5,763 bases of DNA from an uncultured Bacteroidota bacterium (GTDB lineage: Bacteria; Bacteroidota; Bacteroidia; Chitinophagales; Chitinophagaceae): assembly GCA_946479615.1 (NCBI GenBank), contig CAMLGR010000214.1, forward strand, positions 1-5,763. The letters are read 5' to 3'. Positions 1-5,402 of this stretch are shown in pieces (position 1 is the first letter of the stretch; every line of letters starts with the position of its first letter). The notes under the pieces are model-generated. The model did not search any database. It saw nothing but the letters and a program-made list of their open reading frames with translations, and was not told where the DNA came from. Both the position numbers and the translations under genes were made by a program.

Positions 1-90
1 CAAGCTCTACCGCTTGCACCCAACGCACTGAATAAAACAAGTGTGGAAGCAATGATTGAGAAGCTGAAGGAAGGGAAAGATATTAATTAG
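1..90 (+). CDS. C-terminal end of an unidentified protein (5' part outside the window)
   Basis: Frame 1 is open from the window edge to a TAG at 88-90 and encodes 29 residues, roughly QALPLAPNALNK followed by a lysine/glutamate-rich amphipathic helix (SVEAMIEKLKEGKDIN). The other two plus frames are closed within 33 bases, and the residue composition looks like an ordinary protein C-terminus. The gene would be transcribed toward the minus-strand operon and converge with the thioredoxin-like gene that ends at 247. I do not recognise the family: too little is visible, and no catalytic motif or targeting signal is present. A chance open frame of this length is possible, so the call rests on amino-acid character, convergent layout and the terminator-like hairpin lying between the two genes. 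Confidence 0.5.
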   Translation, partial: QALPLAPNALNKTSVEAMIEKLKEGKDIN

Positions 91-132
91 TGGAGTGTGG
101 GATTATGAATTCAGAATTTATAATTAAGAATT

Positions 133-165
133 AAGAATGGTTTCACTAATTATAGTAAGTGATCC
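133..165. repeat. Degenerate tandem copy of the terminator hairpin
   Basis: AAGAATGG, a 10-base spacer and TATAGTAAG (133-159) recur as AAGAATGG, a 9-base spacer and TATAGTAAG at 177-202. The first copy can form only a weak hairpin (TCACT 143-147 with AGTGA 158-162, plus two outer G-C pairs across an internal loop), whereas the second forms a strong perfect stem. It looks like a decayed duplicate of the terminator module, which is an inference from the shared flanking words. Confidence 0.45.
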
Positions 166-210
166 TTGATAAAAATAAGAATGGCCTTGCTGTTATAGTA
201 AGGCCATTCT
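166..210 (-). terminator. Rho-independent terminator of the trp/thioredoxin transcript
   Basis: AGAATGGCCTT (178-188) pairs perfectly with AAGGCCATTCT (200-210). One G·U and one C-G pair extend the stem inward to about 13 bp with a 7-base loop. On the minus strand the stem is followed at once by TTATTTTTATC, a U-rich tail. It lies 37 bp beyond the stop of the thioredoxin-like gene, so it would end the operon transcript. Read on the plus strand the same stem follows the partial gene ending at 90, but its nearest T-run (235-240) lies 25 bases beyond, so service in both directions is possible but less convincing. Confidence 0.75.
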
Positions 211-246
211 GAATTCATAATTCTGAATTCATAATTTTTTCTCTCT

Positions 247-1326
247 CTAATTACAGCCCAGAATCTCGCACAACTTATTCTCCAGGTCCGGTCCTCTTAA
301 ATTCTTCGCTACTATCCTTCCATCCGGACCGATCAGGAAGTTTTGTGGTATGCTTTGCACTTTATATTGTACAGCTACCGCATTGTTCCAGAACTGGAGA
401 TCACTGACATGTGTCCAGGTAAGGTTATCGGTATGAATAGCCTGCAGCCATTTGTCTTTCTGCCCGGGCCTGTCAAGCGATACACCCAGGACGGTGAAAT
501 TTTTCTCTTTGAATTTATTATAGGTAGTGACCACGTTCGGATTTTCGGCCCGGCAGGGACCGCACCAACTGGCCCAGAAATCAATCAATACATATTTACC
601 GCGGAACGAAGACAGGGAAACAGGATTACCTAAGGTATCTGTCTGCGTAAAATCAATGGCTGTACTTCCTATCGCGGTGATCTTTGCTTCAGCGATCGTT
701 TCTTTCAAATAAATACCATACATATTCTGCACGGCAGAAGGTTGCAATTGATTTAACCGGGTTTCAGCCAGCAATATATCGTCTTTCAACTGCATCGTAG
801 CTGCGATCAGGAAAGCACTGACTGCGGATCCACGGTGATTCAGGATAAATACATCGATCTGCTTTTGAATGGAATCCACCAGTGAAAGAGATGCTCGCAT
901 GAGACTATCCGATCCCCCGGTATATTGCGCCTGCTGGTTGAGCTTCACCAGTTTTTCAAATAAGGGATTGAACGTCTTTTTAAATGTCGAAAAATCTTTG
1001 CTGACCGGCGAACCTGTGATGCTGATCTTATCGGGGTTGGCAATATCACCCGTAATTTTCACAGTTGAATTATCGATAAAGGTCATTACGTTTTTAGTAT
1101 TGCCAAACCATACATTCACCAGTGCTGGTTCTTTCAATTCGCCCTTCATTGTAAACACGCCGGTCTTCACTTTACCGGAAGCTAATGTATCGGTTGGTTT
1201 GTTGGCGTCGACGATTGAGACCAGGGTTCCTTCTTTCACTCCTTTCACCTTACCGGTGACTACCAGTTTGTTTTGAGCGGCCCCGAAAAGAGGCAGGAAT
1301 AATAAAAATAATGCACGGCTTTTCAT
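247..1326 (-). CDS. Secreted TlpA-like thioredoxin-fold protein with N-terminal DUF4369-like domain
   Basis: This is a 359-residue predicted exported thiol-disulfide oxidoreductase. Residues 1-18 form a Sec-type signal peptide (MKSR, hydrophobic core, FGAAQ), placing the protein in the periplasm, possibly outer-membrane associated. Residues about 20-105 resemble the beta-rich DUF4369 domain common in Bacteroidota, 110-215 are mainly helical, and 220-359 form an AhpC/TSA-TlpA-type thioredoxin fold. The active-site motif WCGPC is at 254-258, and the expected cis-proline is P327 in SIPQNF. An extra cysteine pair, C353 and C358, lies in the last seven residues and is not part of the usual motif. 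Family members reduce or shuffle disulfides in exported proteins; the substrate cannot be told from sequence. The gene follows trpA by 66 bp in the same direction and precedes the terminator, so it may be co-transcribed with trp genes or have its own promoter. ATG at 1326 is the only start giving a signal peptide. Confidence 0.9.
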   Translation of the reverse strand: MKSRALFLLFLPLFGAAQNKLVVTGKVKGVKEGTLVSIVDANKPTDTLASGKVKTGVFTMKGELKEPALVNVWFGNTKNVMTFIDNSTVKITGDIANPDKISITGSPVSKDFSTFKKTFNPLFEKLVKLNQQAQYTGGSDSLMRASLSLVDSIQKQIDVFILNHRGSAVSAFLIAATMQLKDDILLAETRLNQLQPSAVQNMYGIYLKETIAEAKITAIGSTAIDFTQTDTLGNPVSLSSFRGKYVLIDFWASWCGPCRAENPNVVTTYNKFKEKNFTVLGVSLDRPGQKDKWLQAIHTDNLTWTHVSDLQFWNNAVAVQYKVQSIPQNFLIGPDGRIVAKNLRGPDLENKLCEILGCN

Positions 1327-1366
1327 GTACGCTGTTTTGAACGATTTAAGTCTGTAAAGATAATTT

Positions 1367-1385
1367 CTTTTACCGAGTGTAAAAG
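1367..1385. repeat. Short inverted repeat upstream of the thioredoxin-like gene
   Basis: Minus-strand CTTTTAC and GTAAAAG form a perfect 7-bp inverted repeat around the 5-base spacer ACTCG, in the 66-bp gap between trpA and the next gene. No T-run follows on either strand and the stem is A/T-rich, so it is a poor terminator. Four bases downstream is TATCTTTA (1362-1355), one mismatch from the Bacteroidota -7 box TAnnTTTG, so the repeat would cover the -33 region of such a promoter. An operator role is only a suggestion. Confidence 0.35.
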
Positions 1386-1392
1386 CCGGTCA

Positions 1393-2175
1393 TTAACCAA
1401 TGATACCTTTAAGGAATTGTTTAACAGTATTTTCCTCATTTACACTGTTTTCCAGCGCTTTGATAAAGGCGGTTCCGATAATAGCGCCGTTCGCCGCCCG
1501 GCAGGCATCCTCAAAAGTGAATTTATCCCGTATTCCAAATCCTACCAGGACAGGATTTTTCAGTTTCAGAGCTTTTAATTTCTGGAGATAGGCTTGTACA
1601 TCGGTCATGTTTTTATCGCTTCCTGTAGTGGAAGAAGAAGAGACTGCATATAAAAAACCGCTGCTCATGGCATCCAGTTTCTGAACACGTCCGGGAGATG
1701 TTTCCGGTGTAACCAAAAAGATAAAATCCAATCCATATTTTTTGATCACGGCGCCATATTCCATTTCAAATTCATATTCAGGCAGGTCCGGAAGGATCAA
1801 TCCATCCACTCCTGCGGCGGCAGCATCGGCACAGAATTTTTCAAAGCCATATTGAAGAACAGGATTCATATATCCCATCAGTATTACAGGAACTGTTATC
1901 GTTGCAGCACCGGCCTTACGCATATCTTTCACCTGTTCGAAAAGCTTTTGTATAGTAATACCATTGGCAAGTGCAATCGAACTGCTATGCTGGATGACAG
2001 GCCCATCGGCGAGAGGATCGCTGTAAGGCATTCCCAGTTCGATCAGATCCGCGCCGTTGTCCTGTAATGCTTTCATTACTTTACGTGTGCTGTCAAGATG
2101 CGGGTAACCCGCTGTGCAATAAATATTAAGTACGCGTTCTTTTTTCCTTGCAAACAAATCAGTGATCCTGCTCAT
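1393..2175 (-). CDS. trpA: Tryptophan synthase alpha chain
   Basis: TrpA is a cytoplasmic TIM barrel that cleaves indole-3-glycerol phosphate to indole and glyceraldehyde 3-phosphate; indole is channelled to TrpB within the alpha2-beta2 complex. The 260-residue length is normal. The signature IELGMPYSDPLADGP gives the two catalytic acids, E46 (E49 in Salmonella) and D57 (D60). Other family landmarks are CTAGYP near residues 20-25, MGYMNP in strand 4, LPDLP in strand 5, the flexible loop SSSSTTG that closes over the substrate, and GFGI and GTAF, which bind the phosphate. The ATG at 2175 starts five bases after the stop of the small lipoprotein gene, so translation is probably coupled. The gene is separated from trpB by that lipoprotein gene, unlike the usual adjacent trpBA arrangement. 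The frame is intact. Confidence 0.97.
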   Translation of the reverse strand: MSRITDLFARKKERVLNIYCTAGYPHLDSTRKVMKALQDNGADLIELGMPYSDPLADGPVIQHSSSIALANGITIQKLFEQVKDMRKAGAATITVPVILMGYMNPVLQYGFEKFCADAAAAGVDGLILPDLPEYEFEMEYGAVIKKYGLDFIFLVTPETSPGRVQKLDAMSSGFLYAVSSSSTTGSDKNMTDVQAYLQKLKALKLKNPVLVGFGIRDKFTFEDACRAANGAIIGTAFIKALENSVNEENTVKQFLKGIIG

Positions 2176-2180
2176 GCCAG

Positions 2181-2549
2181 TTATTTTTGAGACGGTGTTA
2201 TAGTGTACGTATCCCCGCCGATGGTTAAAAACCGGTAAGGAGGATAACTATCGATATCCAGGGTGATGTGAAATACAGCGGTAGGTTGCCCTTCTGTTGC
2301 TTCTTTGAAATTTACCAGCACCGTATCTCCTCTTCGTTCAGAAGTAAGCTGTTCTTTATTAAAATCGGTGCGCAGGCATTTTTCAAATTCATAGCGCTCA
2401 CCACCGAAGTTGGAGATCATGCGAAAATATGCCTGTTGTTCGTTGCAATTGTCAGACACCTTTTCAAATTTCAGCTTATGATTGACAAAAGGCTTGCGGT
2501 TACAACTGCAGATGATCAGTGTAAATAAGAAAACAACAATTTTATTCAT
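2181..2549 (-). CDS. Small predicted lipoprotein embedded between trpB and trpA
   Basis: This is a 122-residue protein of unrecognised family. The N-terminus is a lipoprotein signal: MNK, a hydrophobic stretch ([10 protein letters not shown]), then ICSC with C16 as the likely lipidated cysteine, followed by NRK. The mature part of about 107 residues has no membrane segment. It contains two cysteines (C35, C58) that could form a disulfide, an aromatic and acidic middle ([11 protein letters not shown]) and a strand-rich C-terminal half ([33 protein letters not shown]), suggesting a small beta-rich domain anchored in the periplasm or on the outer membrane. Its ATG overlaps the trpB stop (ATGAATAA on the minus strand), and its TAA is five bases before trpA, so it is fully embedded in the operon and likely translationally coupled. 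Nothing seen links it biochemically to tryptophan synthesis. The signal peptide and tight packing make it a credible gene. Confidence 0.8.
   Translation of the reverse strand: MNKIVVFLFTLIICSCNRKPFVNHKLKFEKVSDNCNEQQAYFRMISNFGGERYEFEKCLRTDFNKEQLTSERRGDTVLVNFKEATEGQPTAVFHITLDIDSYPPYRFLTIGGDTYTITPSQK
2542..2549 (-). promoter_or_regulatory. Stop/start overlap ATGAATAA coupling trpB to the lipoprotein gene
   Basis: On the minus strand the lipoprotein ATG (2549-2547) begins eight bases before the end of trpB, whose TAA is 2544-2542. No Shine-Dalgarno sequence is visible ahead of it. Such an overlap normally implies that ribosomes ending trpB re-initiate on the next gene, though this is inference from layout only. 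Confidence 0.6.
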
Positions 2550-3738
2550 GATTCATTTTTTTCATGTACGTAGCAAGGTCCTTGTCGCCTCTTCCGCTCA
2601 GGCATATTACTACTTTATCCGAGGATTTGAATTTCAATTGATTTAATGCAGATAAAGCGTGAGCCGTTTCGAGGGCAGGGATAATACCTTCCAGTTTCGC
2701 CAGTTGAAACGCCGCCTCCAATGCTTCTTCATCTGTTGCACTTAAGAACGTACCACGGCCACTCTTGAATAAATGTGCATGCAATGGGCCGATACCCGGG
2801 TAATCCAGCCCGGCAGAAATACTATGCGGTTCCACTACCTGTCCATCTTCCGTTTGCATCACCAGGCTTTTACTGCCATGCAACACGCCTGTTTTTCCCA
2901 ATTGAGTAGTAGCAGCGCTCATGCCGGTATTCACACCTAATCCTGCTGCTTCCACGGCTATTAATTGCACATCCGTTTCGCCAAGGAAATGATAGAAGGC
3001 ACCCGCTGCATTACTTCCACCACCTACACAGGCCATCACGTGAGTAGGCAATTCATTACCAGTTTTCTCTTTTAATTGTTTCCTTGTTTCCTCACTGATC
3101 ACACTTTGAAAACGAGCGACCATATCCGGATAAGGATGTGGCCCCACCACACTGCCGATGATATAATGCGTATCATTCGGATTATTGATCCAGTCGCGGA
3201 TCGCTTCATTGGTAGCATCCTTTAATGTCTTGCTGCCACTGGTAGCCGGGATCACCGTAGCGCCCAGCATTTTCATTCTGGCCACATTGGGCGCCTGCCG
3301 CTCGATATCTTTTTCTCCCATATATACAATGCACTCCACTCCTTTTAGTGCACACACAGTAGCCGTTGCCACGCCGTGCTGTCCTGCACCGGTTTCTGCG
3401 ATAATTCTTTTTTTCCCTAGTCGTTCAGCCATCAATATCTGCCCGATCGTATTATTGACCTTATGTGCACCTGTATGACAGAGGTCTTCACGTTTCAGAT
3501 AAATAGTGGCCCCAAATTGCTTACTCAACCGGCTGGCCAAAAATAACGGCGTGGGCCGTCCTACATAATCACGCAACAGTTCCTGGAACTCCTTCTGAAA
3601 AGAAGCTTCGTGCATGATCGACAGGTAACGTGATTTCAATTCTTCCACGTTTCGGTGCAACATTTCAGGAATATAAGCGCCTCCAAACTGTCCATAGTAT
3701 CCCTGTGCATCCGGTTTCTGATATGATTGTGTTGTCAT
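2542..3738 (-). CDS. trpB: Tryptophan synthase beta chain
   Basis: TrpB is the cytoplasmic PLP enzyme that condenses indole with serine to make tryptophan, working with TrpA. The start at 3738 gives 398 residues, the usual length, and the typical N-terminus ([14 protein letters not shown]). The frame is open upstream to an ATG at 3801, but those 21 extra codons come from the intergenic heptad repeat and are unlike TrpB. Key residues are present: K93 in HTGAHKVNN forms the Schiff base with PLP, E115 in AETGAGQHG is the catalytic acid, GGGSN at 239-243 binds the PLP phosphate, and [14 protein letters not shown] and SGRGDKD are family signatures. The pattern fits the standard TrpB1 type that partners TrpA rather than the TrpB2 type. 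It is preceded by a 113-bp gap after trpF and overlaps the next gene by 8 bp. Confidence 0.97.
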   Translation of the reverse strand: MTTQSYQKPDAQGYYGQFGGAYIPEMLHRNVEELKSRYLSIMHEASFQKEFQELLRDYVGRPTPLFLASRLSKQFGATIYLKREDLCHTGAHKVNNTIGQILMAERLGKKRIIAETGAGQHGVATATVCALKGVECIVYMGEKDIERQAPNVARMKMLGATVIPATSGSKTLKDATNEAIRDWINNPNDTHYIIGSVVGPHPYPDMVARFQSVISEETRKQLKEKTGNELPTHVMACVGGGSNAAGAFYHFLGETDVQLIAVEAAGLGVNTGMSAATTQLGKTGVLHGSKSLVMQTEDGQVVEPHSISAGLDYPGIGPLHAHLFKSGRGTFLSATDEEALEAAFQLAKLEGIIPALETAHALSALNQLKFKSSDKVVICLSGRGDKDLATYMKKMNHE

Positions 3739-3773
3739 GGTATTTACTTTTATGCGAAAAACTATAACGCAAC

Positions 3774-3856
3774 TATGAATAATGAATGGTGAATAGAACA
3801 TACGAAGAAAACTCAGCGATTACACACCATTCACTATTCACCATTGACCATTCACT
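3774..3856. repeat. Inverted array of ATTCANN heptads between trpF and trpB
   Basis: The left arm, 3774-3794, is three consecutive heptads reading ATTCACC, ATTCATT, ATTCATA on the minus strand. The right arm, 3829-3856, is four heptads on the plus strand: ATTCACT, ATTCACC, ATTGACC, ATTCACT. The arms contain a perfect 12-bp inverted repeat (3785-3796 against 3834-3845) across a 37-bp spacer, so the transcript could fold into a long hairpin ahead of trpB. The last heptad overlaps the trpF stop codon (3852-3854) and its final lysine codon. The arrangement (minus-strand units on the left, plus-strand units on the right) is the same as at 102-236. Hairpin formation could affect trpF/trpB expression or mRNA stability, which is untested inference. 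Confidence 0.75.
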
Positions 3857-4535
3857 TCCTCAAGTTCTTACAAAACGTTTCTACTTTCACCATATCCTTT
3901 ACACCGGCAGCTATTTCAAACCGGCTGTTAATATCAACAGCAAATAATTTTTTAGCTTCTTCCTTCGCTGCAAACTCATGGAGTTTTTGCTCATCACCGG
4001 GCTCGATGCCTCCGCTTAAGAAAAACAGTTTATCGATAACAATACCTTCCAGCATCTTCCAGTTGAATTTCTTACCCGTACCACCGTATCCTGATCCCAG
4101 TGTATCGAACATATACATATCGCTGTTATCATGATAAGGACGAAGCATCCATTCTACCGGATCATTATCGGATAAACGGAAGGCTTTTATCGTGGTTACA
4201 TAATTGGCCACCCGTTCACAAAACCGCTCCGTTTCATCGCCGTGCAATTGTACCATATCGAGACGGTACATTTCTACGGTCTTCATGAGCTTATCATAGT
4301 CCTCATTGACAAAAACGCCCACTTTGGCAATTCTGCCCCCGATTTTCCTCATTTTTTCCGGACTGATCTTGGCTCCTACATACCGGGGCGATTTATCATA
4401 AAAGATAAATCCTGCCAGGTCAACACCCATATCATCAAGCGCATTCACCTGTTCAGGCAATGTCATTCCGCAAACCTTGATCCGTCCCTTAAATACAGGG
4501 ACAGGCATTTTCTGATTGTTTGTTGATTCGCTCAT
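3852..4535 (-). CDS. trpF: Phosphoribosylanthranilate isomerase
   Basis: TrpF is a cytoplasmic TIM-barrel enzyme that performs the Amadori rearrangement of N-(5'-phosphoribosyl)anthranilate to CdRP, the substrate of TrpC. The product is 227 residues. Catalytic residues are visible: C22 in IKVCGMT (general base) and D144 in MFDT (general acid). The family patterns GFIFYDKSPRYV, KVGVFVN, VQLHGDE, GSGYGGTGKKFNW, LSGGI and AVDINSRFE follow in order. The first 17 residues (MSESTNNQKMPVPVFKG) precede the usual first beta strand and are longer than in most TrpF proteins; M10 (4508) is an alternative start. It is a stand-alone enzyme, not fused to TrpC as in enterobacteria. It starts 58 bp after trpC, and its TGA stop lies inside a heptad repeat. 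Confidence 0.96.
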   Translation of the reverse strand: MSESTNNQKMPVPVFKGRIKVCGMTLPEQVNALDDMGVDLAGFIFYDKSPRYVGAKISPEKMRKIGGRIAKVGVFVNEDYDKLMKTVEMYRLDMVQLHGDETERFCERVANYVTTIKAFRLSDNDPVEWMLRPYHDNSDMYMFDTLGSGYGGTGKKFNWKMLEGIVIDKLFFLSGGIEPGDEQKLHEFAAKEEAKKLFAVDINSRFEIAAGVKDMVKVETFCKNLRK

Positions 4536-4542
4536 GTTAAGA

Positions 4543-4574
4543 CCAGTTAAGTTTTAATTAAACTGGCAAACGTA
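4543..4574 (-). promoter_or_regulatory. Possible internal promoter box and palindrome ahead of trpF
   Basis: In the 58-bp trpC-trpF gap the minus strand has TACGTTTG (4574-4567), an exact match to the Bacteroidota sigma-factor -7 consensus TAnnTTTG. An imperfect palindrome follows directly, CCAGTT (4566-4561) and AACTGG (4548-4543) around an A/T-rich centre, overlapping the expected start of transcription. I see no convincing TTTG-type -33 element about 20 bases upstream, so this is a weak candidate. If real, it would let trpF, trpB and trpA be transcribed apart from the upstream genes, with the palindrome as a possible operator. Confidence 0.35.
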
Positions 4575-4593
4575 TCGTTATAAATATATTCTG

Positions 4594-5400
4594 TCACCCC
4601 CGCCATGCTTCTTTAGAAACAAAGGGAAGTCTTTTTACAAAATCTGCAAATGCCGTTGCCGGATCAGTCGCTTTCATAAATGTTTCACCAATCAGGAAAC
4701 CCCGGAAACCATGCTCCCTGAACAATGTTATATTCTCCGTGGAACTGATGCCGCTTTCCGCGATCTTCACCTTATCCGCTGGTATTTTTTTTGCCATAGC
4801 CAGGCTTCTCTCGATATCTACTTCAAATGTCTTCAGGTTACGGTTATTGATCCCTACCAGTTCTGTTTCTTCGCAAACATGCTCCAGTTCATCTTCGCCA
4901 TGAAGTTCCAACAAAACTTCCAATCCCAGGTTCCGGGCAAAAACAGCCAGCCTTTTTGTTTGTGCAGGTGACAGGCAAGCTGCGATCAGTAATATCGCAT
5001 CGGCACCAATACTTTTTGCTTCTACAAGCTGATACTCATCAATAATAAATTCTTTTCGTAATAAGGGAATGTCATTTACCCTGGCGGCCAGCAGATCATG
5101 ATCGCTGCCTCCGAAAAAATGTTCATCTGTCAACACAGACAACCCGGACGCCCCGTGTGCAGTATAAGCATTAGTGATATTTACCACATCGGCTGTTGCA
5201 TTGATCAGTCCTTTGGAAGGAGATTTGCGCTTAAATTCAGCGATAATGCCTGTTTTTGTTGCATCCAGCAATGAATTTTTCAGGGAAAAGGCTCTTCGTG
5301 AAAAGAAGGGCGAGCTTTCCAGTTCGGCAATACTCTTTTCGGTCTTTCTCCGTTTGACAACTTCTTTTTTATATTCTATTATGGTATCTAAAATATTCAT
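4594..5400 (-). CDS. trpC: Indole-3-glycerol phosphate synthase
   Basis: TrpC is a cytoplasmic TIM-barrel enzyme that closes the indole ring, converting CdRP to indole-3-glycerol phosphate with loss of CO2 and water. The 268-residue length is typical of the stand-alone enzyme. Residues matching the known active site (numbering of the Sulfolobus enzyme in brackets) are E55 (E51), K57 (K53) and S60 (S56) in AEFKRKSPSKG, K116 (K110) in LRKEFI, E165 (E159) in LLELH, N186 (N180) in GINNRNL, and E215/S216 (E210/S211) in AESGI. The N-terminal helix MNILDTIIEYKKEVVKRRK is the usual extra helix covering the barrel. The ATG lies two bases after the trpD stop, giving tight coupling. The gene ends in TGA, showing that TGA is used as a stop codon here. 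The frame is intact. Confidence 0.97.
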   Translation of the reverse strand: MNILDTIIEYKKEVVKRRKTEKSIAELESSPFFSRRAFSLKNSLLDATKTGIIAEFKRKSPSKGLINATADVVNITNAYTAHGASGLSVLTDEHFFGGSDHDLLAARVNDIPLLRKEFIIDEYQLVEAKSIGADAILLIAACLSPAQTKRLAVFARNLGLEVLLELHGEDELEHVCEETELVGINNRNLKTFEVDIERSLAMAKKIPADKVKIAESGISSTENITLFREHGFRGFLIGETFMKATDPATAFADFVKRLPFVSKEAWRG

Positions 5401-5402
5401 AG

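Larger units (their letters stand above)
102..236. repeat. Composite inverted array of ATTCNNN heptads flanking the terminator
   Basis: The convergent intergenic stretch is almost entirely built of 7-bp units. The left arm (104-138) is five consecutive heptads reading ATTCATA, ATTCTGA, ATTATAA, ATTCTTA, ATTCTTA on the minus strand. The right arm (206-233) is four heptads on the plus strand alternating ATTCTGA and ATTCATA, so 206-219 and 220-233 are identical 14-mers. The arms contain a perfect 17-bp inverted repeat, 102-118 against 219-235, around a spacer of about 100 bp that holds the terminator hairpin. A further unit (176-182) forms part of the terminator stem. Three GAATTC sites (107, 211, 225) result from the repeat. 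No coding frame is evident. The same unit type recurs at 3774-3856. Confidence 0.75.

Noticed and set aside
102..236. CRISPR array
   Set aside because: Units are 7 bp, directly abutting and inverted between arms, with no unique spacers between repeats and no cas genes nearby.
869..1276. Open plus-strand frame of 135 codons inside the thioredoxin-like gene
   Set aside because: It is antisense to a gene with clear domain structure, has no recognisable motifs, and is of a size expected as a shadow frame.
1367..1385. Rho-independent terminator after trpA
   Set aside because: The 7-bp stem is A/T-rich and no T-run follows on the minus strand, so it is unlikely to stop transcription.
1327..1392. 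Firm promoter call (TATCTTTA at 1362-1355) for the thioredoxin-like gene
   Set aside because: The -7 box has one mismatch and no TTTG-like -33 element is seen at the right distance. Mentioned only alongside the inverted repeat.
3739..3801. Upstream ATG at 3801 as the trpB start, adding 21 residues
   Set aside because: The added residues are a translation of the heptad repeat and leader, do not resemble any TrpB N-terminus, and ATG 3738 gives the normal 398-residue protein.
3739..3851. Riboswitch, T-box or trp attenuator leader ahead of trpB
   Set aside because: No tandem Trp codons, T-box motif or terminator/antiterminator pair is visible; the structure present is explained by the heptad arms. 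The operon's own leader lies outside the window.
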